This document shows, piece after piece, positions 48,570-60,681 of a stretch of 64,000 nt of DNA. Position 1 is the first letter of the stretch, and every line of letters starts with the position of its first letter. The translations under genes were made by a program, and so were the position numbers. Source of the stretch: Rhipicephalus microplus (taxonomy: Eukaryota > Arthropoda > Arachnida > Ixodida > Ixodidae). A model generated the notes under the pieces. The model was given only the letters and a program-made list of their open reading frames with translations, did not search any database and was not told the origin of the DNA. The DNA is taken from positions 108,270,145-108,334,144 of the forward strand of contig NC_134709.1 in the NCBI RefSeq assembly GCF_043290135.1. Reading direction: 5' to 3'.

Positions 48570-49470
48570 AAAAAAGGCAGGTCTCACGTTCCGTGGGAAT
48601 CAATGATATGCGAAGCACGAATGAGAAAGGTTGATATGCAACTTTCACATCAGCACAACGTTACGAGGTGGAGGTAAATTATGCCGTACGTGACTTCCAC
48701 TCCATGATTGTCATGTTTGGACGTGTATTTTACCCTCTTCATCTATTCACGTCACCTGATAGCAAATTTCGTAAATGTGAAGCTAGTGAAGCGGCCATGA
48801 GCTTGCTATGAGCGTAGCATGTATTCAAGGTTTACTTGACATGCATACCAAGATTATCGTGTTTAAATATGTCATTTATCTTCGTCGTCCGTACGCGTCA
48901 TGCAATACCAAATTTGTTGTACGTGGAGCTTGCAAAACAGCTGCGAGCGCATCATGGAGGGCCCAGTATACTCCGACATAACGTTGAGGCGGACGCAAGC
49001 GGGAAGCAGCGACGCTACGCTAACAAAACGTGAGCACTCTATAGTCTGACGCCAGGCATGACCAGCGCGACCAGCATCTGTCGGCGCTACGCGGCGGCAA
49101 ACGGCAGCAAATATGACATGCTGCGATTCGTGCCGACGAGGTTACCCAGACTGCACCACGTCTGCCTCTCTTCGTGACGGAGGGACGCCCGGTGCGCTCA
49201 AACGCGCATGCGTCTAATCCACGCAACGCGGCGAGTCGGCGCCGGGCGTGGCACCACCGGCATGACGCGACGAAACGAACTCGGCGCACACGCACGCAGA
49301 GTCACGAAGCGTATTTGCGCATTGACTCTGGCATGTAGTCATGTTTTCGTATGACACGCTTCTCATGATTATCGTGTCCACACCAGTCACATACCTCCGT
49401 CATCAATTCACGTGACGTAATACAAAATTCGGCACATGTGAAGCCCGCGAAACATCCGCAAGTGCATATA
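48570..49470 (+). repeat. 144-bp-unit repeat family, copy 2, interrupted
   Basis: The edge gatatgcgaagcacgaatga matches the complement near 20291. Units at 48640-48960 and 49325-49460 share GTAGTCATG, ACGTCACCTGATA-like and GAAGCTAGTGAAGCGGCC. A GC-rich 0.32-kb block (48980-49300) separates them and is not related to the unit. Confidence 0.65.
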
Positions 49471-50882
49471 GACGTCAGGCTCTGCCCAGGCGGCGCTGCG
49501 AAAAACGCCGCCAACAGCGCCCCCATCGCCACGCCGAAGATAATTGGGAAGTGCACAGAGAGCCGTCCGCAAGCGAACGGGCATAGGCCCTCCGCTTTTG
49601 TTGGTCTTGAGGCACGGTTTTCTAAAAATCAAAGACCTCGCAAGCTTCTACCCACTATCCAAGCTCGTAGGAAGCTCATAAAAACTAAATGTGGGCTGAA
49701 TGTCAAATATGTTTATTTATTTCGGCGTGTTGCACCTGGAAATTTAAGTGCAAGTGAGCATTCCATGACATCGAGTTCGAGGCAAGTACTAAACTAAGTG
49801 CTGTCACAATAGTGCATACACGAGCAATCTATGCAATCAGGGTTACGAGACTCGCTTTGTGCGGCCCGAATGGCCCTGGTGCTTTTCGCTTTGCAGTTGC
49901 ATTCTTGCTTGCAGTTGCTTGCTGTACATTGAAGTGTTTTAGTAGGCATGCTTGAATGCTGTTTTGATGGTTATACTCCACGTGCATACACTGCACATGG
50001 GGATACATGCGTGTCCACTTTCTCAGTGTACAACGAAAGGCGTCAGAGGTAGCTCCTGTAATGCCGAAAAGCAATGGCAAAAAACTGTTTGTGGTCGCGA
50101 TCATTTTGCGATTCACGGGTATGACGCACGTGTTTGCATTTTCTAGTAAAAACCGGCCCTGAGAGCCTTCAAAACTCTAGTGGGCGTAAAGGTGTGTAGT
50201 GGCAATAACTTCACTTTGTCGGTGGTTGCAGCGTATGTTTGCGATCTTTATCGCGGCCGGACGTCACCTGTCTACTGTTGGACGTCGCGCACCGCGGACA
50301 GGTCTATTAACCTTCCTAATCAAAGACACCACGGCTCTCCGTCAAGGCTAATCAAAACATAACAGGAGACCTACATTATTACACTTACTCACGCTAACGG
50401 CTGTGAAGAACGCGAGTATTCGCATACCCAACACGTTCGCAACGGCCTGAATTTAGTACTCTCGCCATTCTGCTTTGCGAAAGCTGCAGAAATCAGTAGA
50501 ACTGAAGTAATTTACGTTCGTGGCAATTCCCGGCGTAACGATAGTGGCCATCGGAGTCTTCTTTTTTTTTTTTTTTTGTAGAGCGCAGTTCTTGCGTCTG
50601 CTCTTGCTTCCACCATCGTTCAGGCGTGTGAGCCAGCAAGAACTTCACAGCGGTTTGGTAACGCAGCCAACGAGCGGACCGAAATTCGTAGCTCTTTTTC
50701 TGAGTGTTCAATGCGCAAATATAGATCTAATATTATGCTTCATTGTTGTTTCGCACGCTGTAGTTGCACCTGGTTGCGCAGCAAACCGTGCAAGGGAGTC
50801 GGGATTTGCACTACTCAAAACTAGGTCTTCAGGTGGCACTGCGTGTCCCCAAAACTCCAGAGTCTGACGTCTATTGAGTGTG
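49471..50882. other. No gene recognised
   Basis: Short ORFs only, with an 18-T run at 50561-50578. Confidence 0.35.
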
Positions 50883-51700
50883 GAAAGTAGTCAAGTTGTT
50901 ACGTGGCACGCATGTCATGATTATCATTTTCGGACGTGTCATTTAACTATGTCACCTGTTCTGATCACGTGATACCAAATTTGGTACATGTGAAGCTAGT
51001 GAAACGGCCGCGAGCGCACCTTGAGCGTAGCATGTAGTCATGTTGTTACAACATGCATCTCATATTATCATGTTTGCCCCAATTGGATACCTTCGTCATC
51101 CATTCACGTCCCGTAATACCTAATTTGGCACATGCGACGCTAGCGAAACGGCCATGAGCGCATCATGAGCGTGGCATGTAGTCATGTTGTTACAACATGC
51201 ATCTCATATTATCATGTTTGCCCCAGTTGGATACCTCCGTCATCCATTCACGTCCTGTAATACCTAATTTGGCACATGCGAAGCTAGCGAAACAGCCGTG
51301 AGCGCATCATGAGCATGGCATGTAGTCATGTTGTTACAACACGCATCTCATATTATCACGTTTGCCCCAGTTGGATACGTTCGTCATCCATTCACGCCCC
51401 GTAATACCTAATTCGGTACATGCGAAGCTACCGAAACGGTCGCGAGCGCGGCATGAGTGTGGCATGTGTTCATGTTGCTACATGACATGCATGTCATGTT
51501 TTCATGTTACGGTCTGTTACTTGTGTTCTCCATGCAGTTATGTCAAACTATACCAGTTTTTCAACATGCCATGTGAACGAAACTACCGCAAGAGCAGCCA
51601 GATCATGAAATGTAAATCATGACATTTATGAAATACGTGTCATGATTTTCATCTTATGACTAGTGACTCATGCTCGTTATACAGTCACGCTTTTCCATAC
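50883..51700 (+). repeat. 144-bp tandem repeat array, copy 3 of the family
   Basis: Unit starts (catgtagtca or variant) fall at about 50887, 51031, 51175, 51319 and 51463, exactly 144 apart. A decayed sixth unit follows. The units share TTTGCCCCAGTTGGATAC and CGAAGCTAGCGAAACGGCC. Confidence 0.9.
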
Positions 51701-51740
51701 CAATTTTGGTATGGATACGAAACGACCAGGATAGCCAAAA

Positions 51741-52096
<356 letters not shown>

Positions 52097-52145
52097 CCCA
52101 AAGTCGGTGAATTTTGCTAAGAAATATTTCGCTTTAACATGTGTA

Positions 52146-53687
52146 GTGCAAGTGACGACGGCCCAACGCGCTTACTTCTAACAAAAAAATGGGAGACCCT
52201 TCAGCTTCGCCTTTAAGAGTTGACCGTGATAGCGACATCCAACGCCTATTCCGCCCTTAAACCGCTAAGTGCATAATTGTAAATATATTTTGTTACACAC
52301 ACACTCACAGATGGCACTCAGACGCACACAAACACGCACGCGAATGGTACATACTGGTTTTTGATCTAAAGAAAGAGTCGTATGGCGTTCAAGATACACG
52401 CCGTGCGCTTGCCATCTCAGTGGCCATAAAGAGTCTCACAATGGCTTACAGATGACAGCACAATATCTAGCTGTAATGACTATATCTTCTTTATCGGAGC
52501 TAAGGTTCGTCACGCTTGTTTTCCGTGCCGTGTTAGGAGAAACGTACTTTGAGACAACGCGGTAGCAGCACACACCACGTTTATGACAGAGCACGAAAGA
52601 AAAACATAGAACACAGAACCAGAAAAACCATGAAGCCGAATAAGTAACAAAACTGTTTGATCGAATGAGAAAACAACAGAATGCTAGTTCAAGGCGGAAA
52701 GTTCCAAAACCTCACGATGAGATAGGGGGCCCGACGAACGCCGAGGTGCAGGGTGGCAGGCGCTGACAGTCGATCGGAAGCGCGTTGCGCCTCGATGTGC
52801 GACGCTATAGTGACGGTGACGCTTCGCGGAGTGGGGACGTGGGTACGACTACGAAGCAGTCAACCCGCATCGGAGACGCGATGCTCCATGCGTGCAAATG
52901 GCCAGCCCGTCCAGCGAACAGCTTGCGTCGAGACGCGATGCTCGGCGCAACCGGAACCATTAGCCAGGCCACGTACGTCACTGTGCCGAACGTCTGACCA
53001 CGGAGACGCCTCGCCGAGATCCGCGATGCCCTCGGCAAGGAAGAAAACAGCAGGCCAGGCCGCGCCCCGAGATGCAATACTCGTGCCGGCAACGCCATCC
53101 CAGCTGGTAGTTGAACGGCAGTAGCGTGGACAGCCGCGTTCCGCGGCCGGAACCTGGATCGCCTGCGTCCGACGCTTCAGCCCGCTGTCTCCCGTCTGCC
53201 GCTGCTTCGGCTCGTCCCCAGCCACAAGGCCTACCGCCACGTAATGGTCATACGTGGCCCGATCGTGGCACGCCACCTCTATGGGCCAACACAGGTCATC
53301 AGCTGCTTGACTGACCACACGCGCACATTTGGCTCGAAATCACACGCGCCTTGCCCCGCACTTGCGTCGTTGTCGCCGTTTTCTTCACTCATCACACTAG
53401 CGTTTGCTGTTTGCTTGATCAACGCCTCTCGAAAGGCATGATATATTTTCCGCTAGATGAACCTAGCTGTATATTTTTAAAGCTGCTTGAAAGTTCCTGT
53501 GTGTTTTTATCGGCATGGCTGCACTATCCCGGCCTTTTTCTATGTAGTTTGAGGGCCTCCCGAATGCGCCTACAAATCGCCGAATGGGCCCGATGTCGGT
53601 GACGCCTGTCGAAAAAAATGCGTTGATGCTCCTTCCACTACATGGCACTTGTGTAGTGTTTTGTTCCTGAAGCATCTGCAAGTAACA
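52146..53687. other. Unclassified, with GC-rich block 52700-53400
   Basis: The GC-rich block has overlapping ORFs on both strands (longest 152 codons, minus, 52860-53318) without a motif. It could be a solo LTR or an old gene-derived insert, but I found no TG...CA ends with a duplication. Confidence 0.3.
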
Positions 53688-53835
53688 TCGTGGCTTTGTG
53701 GTAGAATACCTGCTTACCATCAGAACGGCCTGGGTTCTATCCTCAATGGGACAAAAAATTTATTCTTTATTTTATTTGTTGCTTCCATGATTTTTCACTC
53801 ACGGACAACTTTTCGCTGACAACCAATGGTGCCGA
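53688..53835 (+). mobile_element. tRNA-like SINE
   Basis: GTGGCTTTGTGGTAGAATAC and CTGGGTTCTATCCTC resemble A and B boxes, followed by an A/T-rich body. Confidence 0.45.
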
Positions 53836-53875
53836 CGCCGACGGCAGAATTTCTACGACACGAGCTCTCGACGCT

Positions 53876-54310
53876 ATCGCAATAAAATGTTTATTGAACT
53901 GAAGTGGACCCTCCGGGTGCTGTAGTGCGCGCAAGTGCTAGGAGACCCGAATGGGGCGACGAAGCAAATCAAATGAAACGACGACCGGGGGGGGGGGGGA
54001 GAGAAACTTGATAAGGCCGAGTCAAGCGTCACACAATGACTCATGCGAAGCCGTGCTCCTGATTTCTGTTTAGGGAAGCAGGTTTTCACTATTTCGATTA
54101 CTTTGATGATTTCGTGGGTTGTCTTGTTATTAGTAGTGCCAGTGTCGATACAGTTCTCAAGTGAAGCTGCGCAACCGCAAGTCTTGCGATGCTGACTCAG
54201 ATGACTAGCTCCTATTGACTGAGTGTGCGACTGATGGCGGTGCTTTAACCACGCCGGTGGGACGTCAACGCGGGGATTCGTGCGCTTTTGAGGCGTGGCG
54301 CCGTATAAAA
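53876..54310 (-). mobile_element. Retroelement 3' end-like segment, paired with 58.4 kb
   Basis: The complement ends TTCAGTTCAATAAACATTTT with an AATAAA signal, after GGCCTTATCAAGTTTCTC and TTTGATTTGCTTCGTCGCCC. These blocks recur in the same order at 58390-58520. Type (LTR or LINE) unresolved. Confidence 0.4.
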
Positions 54311-54479
54311 TCCACCGTCGTCGTAAAAGTCGACAAAGATTGGTTATCTCTTGTGTGGGATGGCTACCGGCGCTGTTCCAACAATACTTGAGGGTCTGCG
54401 CCCTTAACGTTAATTTTAAAAGCACAGCGCTTTGCTTATTAGAACTGCGTCTGCTTGACTCCGAGGATAATGCTGCACT

Positions 54480-54690
54480 ATGGGGAAATACTGCTGTGTG
54501 CCTCTGTACGATCGTCCACCCGTGGAAAAGGCGTTAGCTTGCACAACTATCCTAAGAACCTGAAGTTGAGACACATATGAATAGTCTAGCTCAGAATAGA
54601 GAAGCACCCCACACCTTCTTCGACCATGTGCAGCGATCACTTCGCTGACACTGGCTTCTGCTATGCCCATCGTACACACCACTCTTTGGC
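54480..54690 (+). pseudogene. THAP-domain relic
   Basis: ATG at 54480 begins MGKYCCVPLYD. A frame change leads to RGKGVSLHNYPKNLKLRHI, then two stops, then EKHPTPSSTMCSDHFADTGF. This is the C2CH layout of a THAP zinc finger (CxxxC ... Pro ... C-x2-H-F) with broken reading frame. THAP genes are DNA-binding and many derive from P-type transposases. Upstream exon structure not found. Confidence 0.6.
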
Positions 54691-54939
54691 TAGCTTGTAA
54701 CCATGTTTGAGCGCTTCGCCACTACTTCAGCCGGTTACTGCACGCAGGTTGCAAGTATAGGCGACTTACACCAGGTGCGGTGCCGTCACAAAACCTACCG
54801 CGAAGGCCTCTAGGCAGAAGCCGACGACGTGGTCTCCAAATGGTCGCGGGTAAGCGCGCTGCGTGAAGGCAGCTGAATCGCGCAGGATACAAGATTGCAA
54901 CTTTATTATTGTGATAGCAATCATAAGGACACTCTCGGC

Positions 54940-55125
54940 TGGACATTGCTGCAGGGGTCGACATCAGCGTCACCGTCACTCACCGTATATGTAGACGTAT
55001 TTCTATATATGAAAACGCAAGAAATTAAAATAATTCAGAAAAAAGTCCGGGTGCTAAATCGAATGTGGGACCTTTGAACTGTGAGTGCCAGGCGTTACCC
55101 ACTGAGCAACGAAGGTGTACCTCCA
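54940..55125 (-). mobile_element. tRNA-like SINE
   Basis: The complement has CGTTGCTCAGTGGGTAACGC and CCCACATTCGATTTAGC as A and B boxes. The body on the plus strand includes ctcaccgtatatgtagacgt. Confidence 0.5.
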
Positions 55126-56269
55126 TCAACGTTCAAACAGCAAGCTATTTATATCTACTGCTTACCGCCGGAGACAGGCATCTAGGAAGGGACTGTCGTG
55201 TTTTTAGCATTACCAGCGAGATGGCGCAATGTGCGCGTGACGCCACATCGTCATGGCGCGGTGGCGCGCACTCTCATCTCCCATGCATACTTTGCCCCGT
55301 GGAGAAGAAAGAAGGTGGACGCTCACGCGTGCGCTCATCTCGCGGTGGGGACAATCGTATGTATTTGCTGGTCTTGGGATTTCACCGAAACAATTCTGTT
55401 GTAGTTACAGGGTGCATCACAGCCATCGTCACATAGAGTCCGTTTGCGAAAAGGGCGTGCTTTTTAGTAAGAACTGAGACGCCTATTTGCGTTCATTAGT
55501 ACATGTGAGTACAAGTTCGTGCGTCAATTGTGCGTGAGAAACGTGGGGCACGTTTCGATCTGCTTGACGATCCGCCCGTGACCTTCCAATTTTTTGCTGT
55601 CAGGTTCGTTGCTTCGCCTTTGTGGCAAAGCAGTGACTTTTTTGGTTGGTGTTTACACATATATGCGTAGCTTACTGATCAAGACAGCGTGCGCCTAGCG
55701 CACTGCTTACCATAAATGCATAAGCGAAACCTGTTTTCTCTGTTTAGTCAACATTCTGTAAACGCTGAAACCTAAGGCAGTGCAGACATTTAAGCGGAGC
55801 CCCTTAAGCTCTTCCCGATGCCAGGTGCGTGAACACAACCTGCACCCACCTTGCCTCTACCACCCGAATCTCTGTGGCCCTGTGCGCGATATATACATTT
55901 CTGATAATTTGGTACTCAAGCGACGGCTAATTGTGGCATAAATATGAACCAATTTGTGTTATGTTTCTTGCTGAACCAATACAACTGGAACATACTGCAG
56001 TCATTTTCACCGGTGAGGGGGTACAACAAGGCGGCTATTGCACCCATCCCCAGCCACTACAGCTACTGCACATCGAGACTCCCCTCACAGTAATACCACA
56101 TGGGCTTGCGCTTTTAGTACAAAACTCTTCTGACGCCCATGACTGCAATCCGAGCATGATTACCTTAACTGGGGTGATTTGATGCTACATTGATTTCTAG
56201 TAGATGCCGTGAACTGTTGATTGACAGCCGAAGCAGCAGTAGAAACAGCTGCTGAGCAGTATTTTTTTT
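55126..56269. other. No recognised feature
   Basis: No motif or named repeat. Confidence 0.35.
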
Positions 56270-56339
56270 TTATGTGTAACTACGAATGCCAGCGATTCTT
56301 ACCTTACGTTTCTTCATGTTCACCTTCACCGACGTTGCA

Positions 56340-56462
56340 CTGCACAAAAAAAGATCCCAAGGGAAGGACACGTGTGCTCTTCTTTTCAGGATTGTTGTGA
56401 AAGCGAACATCCTTTTCACGGACGGACGTAGCACTCCGGAGCACAGAGCAGAACTTCTCCAT
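56340..56462 (-). pseudogene. Second THAP-like relic, N-terminal half
   Basis: The minus-strand ATG at 56462 begins MEKFCSV. After a frame change the sequence gives RDVRFHNNPEKKSTR-like residues, then SFPWDLF, as in the first half of a THAP finger. The C-x2-H half is missing. Confidence 0.4.
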
Positions 56463-56514
56463 TGTGGACCACTCAATCACAACAGAGAAAACAAGATATC
56501 AGCTTCCAACACAC

Positions 56515-56732
56515 TTTGTCCAGAGCAACTGAATGAAGATTATTTGTCACGAACTCGATCGCCATGGAGACGTTGTGTAGTGGGTTCTCAATTCCGATTG
56601 TTTGCAAGTCCAGATCCGCGACGCTGATGCGGTCTGCGTTGACAGCCTCGATGGCGCATTCAACGTGACCTGCGTCGTACACTGCCACGTCGTCGATGAG
56701 AGCACTACGTGTCGCAAAGCTGTATCCACATA
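56515..56732 (-). CDS. Unrecognised candidate exon
   Basis: An open frame on the minus strand between a possible acceptor (atctacaag before 56732) and a weak donor (GACAAA then GTGTGT). It encodes 72 residues including GYSFATRSALIDDVAVYDAG and NPLHNVSMAIEFVTNNLHSV. Hydrophobic and acidic residues alternate as in a folded protein, and GC content is above the flanks. I cannot assign a family. The frame continues past the donor to a stop at 56473. It lies 50 bases upstream of the THAP-like relic. Confidence 0.25.
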
Positions 56733-56952
56733 CTTGTAGATGCTAGAGAAAGGCACGCTTATTGAAATAGCGAAAGAAACACCCGAACTAATTAGTATCG
56801 TACGGCGGAAGCTGCAGATGACGAGTGAGAATACTCGCACATATTTTCATTTTCTTACCAGCAATGCAGCCAGTGGCGATGGCATGCTCATCGGTCATCC
56901 GGGAGATTTCTTGGCCCTGTCGGTTGGGCCGCTACTAAAACGAGTTCATACA

Positions 56953-57466
56953 TTTGAAAAAAAATTCCGCCATATCCACGAAGTGAATGATGATGAGTGG
57001 GCGAAGCTCCGGAGGTAAACCTGGTAAACCATGAATCCTCTGTACATTTTGCCCACTCGATTTTAATACATCGCTCCCCCTGGCGTACGTCGCCACACTA
57101 AATCGAACGATTGCCTTCAATCAATGACACGCGCCATATGTGACATCATTTCTATTTTATAAGATCTCGCGTCTTTCATCAACTACAAGTACCGCTTTCT
57201 AGTTTATAACATCTTGCATCTTTTCATCATCAGCTACAAGTACCACCATCTAGTAAACACTACAAGAACTAAACGAGAGGTGGCTACATACAGGAGACGG
57301 TACCGCCATCTAGTGAACACTGCAAGAACTAAACTAGAGGTGGCTACATACAGGGGACGGTACCGCCATCTAGTGAACACTGCCAGAACTAAACTAGAGG
57401 TGGCTATATACAGGCCACAGGGGACGCACAGCCCACGCCCTAAGGAGCTTCGCCCCTAAAAATTTG
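56953..57466 (+). repeat. Dispersed repeat copy 3 with a 60-bp minisatellite interior
   Basis: Starts ccatatccacgaagtgaatg and atgatgagtgggcgaagctc and ends aaggagcttcgcccctaaaa. The 12-base GGGCGAAGCTCC near the start is inverted at the end. The interior includes a 60-bp unit repeated three times at 57241-57420 (starts TACCGCCATCTAGTGAACAC). Confidence 0.75.
57241..57420 (+). repeat. 60-bp minisatellite, three units
   Basis: Units 57241-57300, 57301-57360 and 57361-57420 differ by a few bases each. A decayed fourth lies at 57181-57240. Confidence 0.93.
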
Positions 57467-57589
57467 TTTCAGGCGTTAGTTGATCCTCGCGAGACTGTTC
57501 GTTCGCCTAAATTGGCGCCAGAAGCATATGATCCCCCCGCAGGAGCAGCGGATGCTGCAGCGCGGTTGAGAGCAGAGTCCCTGTGCTGA

Positions 57590-57850
57590 CGTCACACATG
57601 AGAAATCGTCACTACAAGATGTCGAAGTCTATGTTCCGAAAGCTGTTCAGGTGCTCACGAAGTCTGTCATTAAGGCACCTACCGGCTTGATTGATGTAAT
57701 GCTTTCCCCATGACAGCGGGAAAGAGTACACGAATCTTTTCCGGCACGTAACCAAAGGGTTTCTATACTTTGTGGCATATCAAAAGCTACCCACTCTGTA
57801 GCTAGCCTTGCTAAGTTTGGAAAGTTTCTTTGGTGCTGAAAAAAAACCAC
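57590..57850 (-). mobile_element. Penelope-like endonuclease fragment
   Basis: The minus strand carries FFSAPKKLSKLSKASYRVGS, then after a frame change VYSFPLSWGKHYINQAGRCL and NDRLREHLNSF. This is the GIY-YIG endonuclease region, with YIG changed to YIN, of a Penelope-like element of a different family from the one at 60.6 kb. Broken by a stop and a frameshift. Confidence 0.7.
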
Positions 57851-58051
57851 CCGTATGTTCGCCTCGCTGACTAAATTCTAGAGACGGTGCGATATGTCGT
57901 GTATGTAAGGCATGACAGACATATATGGCTGGCTTACATGATCATGGGTGTCATGTGTACGTTCTACTGATCATTTTACTGTCCCTAAAAGATCTTCAGC
58001 TACAGAAGTTATGACATGTTGAGGATAGCTTGCTGTAAACAAACAATTTAC

Positions 58052-58294
58052 AGATTGATTTATAAGTGGGGTTTAATGTCCCAAAACCACCATATAATTA
58101 TGAGAGAAGTCATAGTGGAGGGCTCCGTAAATTTCGACCTCCCGCGGTTCTTTAACGTGCACCCAAATCTGAGCACATGGGCCTAAAACATTTCCGCCTC
58201 CATTGTAAATGAAGCTGCCACAGCTGGGATTCGATCCCGTGACCTGCGGGTCAGCAGCCGAGTAGCTTAGCCACTAGGCCACCGCGGCGGGGCG
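58052..58294 (-). mobile_element. Ruka SINE
   Basis: Inverted full-length copy. Perfect 14-bp target duplication AACAAACAATTTAC at 58038-58051 and 58295-58308. Confidence 0.95.
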
Positions 58295-58359
58295 AACAAA
58301 CAATTTACTGATCTAAAGGAAAAATAGTTTTCAGTCCTGAACAGATCGCAGTGGCGTGG

Positions 58360-58525
58360 CTCCGCCCATGTCAGTGTGTAACATCTCATTCGGCATTATC
58401 AAAGTGCTTCCCCACCCACCCTGTTATCCTTTTCATTTATTTGCTTCGTCAGCCCAGCCGCAACTCTTATGCACAGGGAAGGTATACGTTTTACTTCTGT
58501 TCAATAAACATTCTGCTCGAAGTAA
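58360..58525 (+). mobile_element. Retroelement 3' end-like segment, partner of 53.9 kb
   Basis: Shares GGCATTATCAAAGTGCTTCC, TTATTTGCTTCGTCAGCCC and TTCAATAAACATTCTGCTCG with the complement of 53876-54055. Opposite orientation to that copy. Confidence 0.4.
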
Positions 58526-58817
58526 GCGCATCGTTTCATCACCACTTGTTCACTTCATGTTTTTTGAGCGCTACACCTTCCACCATGTCTCACCATCAAC
58601 AAACCCACTCTGACATCTTTGCAAGATACCAACTGTCACTTACCTGTGGTGCAAACCCCTATACCGCAGCCCGTGGTACACACGCATGCGCCACACGTGT
58701 CTGCATGAAAGGTTTCACCTTTACGCGACGTGGTTTTCATGTCTTTCGTGCCATAACCGGCACGACAGATTTTTGCCACCCTCTCAACCTGTCCAACTAA
58801 TTTTGATCAACCCCAAT

Positions 58818-59041
<224 letters not shown>

Positions 59042-59378
59042 TTCGCATTCATGGTAAGTCCCACGTGGTCACGTAAACAATGGTGAGGGAAGCTGTCGTT
59101 CAACAACTACGACCACGGTTTCTACAATTCAGGGAACACGCAGAACGCTAAAGTCGCAAATCCAGTCAACTGTGTTCTCTTTGGGGTAATGTCCATTGCG
59201 GTGGGGAGATACCGATGCTGGATGGCAAAAGCTTTAAAGTGAAAGTAAAATCTTATATGTATTGTCTGGCTCCATGATGTCGAGAGCACTGACAGAGCAT
59301 TTCATGGAAACGGGAAGCGACCCTTTTGGGATGCCTTAAAATTGTGCCAACACTTTTTTGAAGGTGCGTTGTGGGCAC

Positions 59379-59652
59379 TTCTGGATTCCCAGAGATTCCC
59401 AGAGAAGGATTCCCACTAGATTCCCAGAGAAGTGAAGCGGGTTAGAGGGAGACAGAAGGTTAGGTGGGCAGATGAGATGAAGAAGTTTGCTGGTATAAAT
59501 TGGCAGCAGCAAGCACAGGACCGGGTTAACTGGCGGAACATGGGAGAGGCCTTTGTCCTGCAGTGGACGTAGTCAGGCTGATTATGATGATGATGATGTT
59601 GATGATGATGATGATGATGACGATGATGACGATGATGATGATGATGATGAGC
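59379..59652 (+). mobile_element. RTE retrotransposon 3' end, copy D, 5'-truncated
   Basis: Matches copy A from CTGGATTCCCAGAGA through GGTTAGGTGGGCAGATGAG and GGACGTAGTCAGGCTGA to an ATG tail. The 5' end has a small expansion of GATTCCCAGAGA (four partial copies, 59382-59436). Confidence 0.9.
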
Positions 59653-59867
59653 CCTTCACTACGTTGCATGCAGTAGGCGTTTTGGGAGAGTATAGTAAGT
59701 TCGAAAACATTTCGTGTGCATAATTGCTCGTGATTTAACGCATGATACCCATTACACAGATTGCAGCCATATGAGAAAGATTCACTCACACAGCGCGCTT
59801 TCAAATTACTCTGTAGTAAACTACACTTTCATCTTCTTGAGTTACATCACACAATAAAAAGATTGCG

Positions 59868-59946
59868 CATTTGCCGCAGCAGTCCAGTGGCCATAGGGCA
59901 CTGCGCTACTCGCCCGCATGTCGCGGGATCGAATCCCGGCCGTCTC
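59868..59946 (+). mobile_element. tRNA-derived SINE head
   Basis: GCAGCAGTCCAGTGGCCATA and CGGGATCGAATCCCGGC form A and B boxes. No Ruka body follows. The structure lacks a 7-bp acceptor stem, so it is not called a tRNA gene. Confidence 0.45.
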
Positions 59947-60249
59947 AAAGTCCCCTGTCTTTCAGTATTGTATGGAGTTGTCCACCATCTGACAGACACT
60001 TCATAATAACCTCATTTTCAGACTTCGGTACTTTTATAACTATGTTTATCAGCGTAATAAAGTAGCAATTGCATAAAATCACATTAGGTCTTTTTTTTTT
60101 CGGTCGTTTATTTCCAGCACATCTCAGGACTGCAACCACTCCATTGTCGCAGTCATCGCTGGCTGCAAACTTTCCACAAAACAGTAGCTAGCACTGTACA
60201 ACCATGAAAACGCGTTACCTGTACTCACTGCTCCTGGTGGTTTATTTCA

Positions 60250-60420
60250 TTTAATTCATTTCATTCAGAAAATTACTATTCTTTGTATAAACTTGGTAAA
60301 TGTTGTGTTATGTAAATTCCCTACGCTGTTTTATTCTATATACGTCATGTAATTTCTTCTCTCCTTTATTCAATGCCACTTACCTTAGAGGTCGTTATAA
60401 ATATTAAATGAATAAATTAA
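60250..60420 (+). mobile_element. LINE 3' tail (CR1-like)
   Basis: Ends atgccacttaccttagaggt and then ATTAAATGAATAAATT, in the style of CR1-type 3' UTRs. No coding part. Confidence 0.35.
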
Positions 60421-60553
60421 TGTTAGGGAATTTGCCACTTCTCGAAAGTATTATTGAATACAAAACAAGCCTTGGAAATTGTGCTTGCTGAAGTGATTCG
60501 TTTATCTTCATGGCTCATGCATCCGAACACGTGTTGCATTTTATTCAGATGAA

Positions 60554-60563
60554 GTGTAGTTTT
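60554..60563 (+). repeat. Target site duplication, left
   Basis: GTGTAGTTTT, identical to 63778-63787. Confidence 0.85.
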
Positions 60564-60681
60564 AAACGTAAACATTTTGACAGAAATCTGTCTGGCTGGG
60601 TAGAAAAGTTTAGAAAATTGAAATTGCTCCAGCCGCAGTTCAAAAAGAACCCGACGTTTCGAGACCGGCTCGGTCCCTTCC

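Noticed and set aside
52860..53318. 152-codon GC-rich ORF, or an LTR, at 52.5-53.4 kb
   Set aside because: ORFs overlap on both strands without motifs, and I found no TG...CA ends or target duplication.
59868..59946. tRNA gene
   Set aside because: B box present but no proper acceptor stem, which fits a SINE head better.
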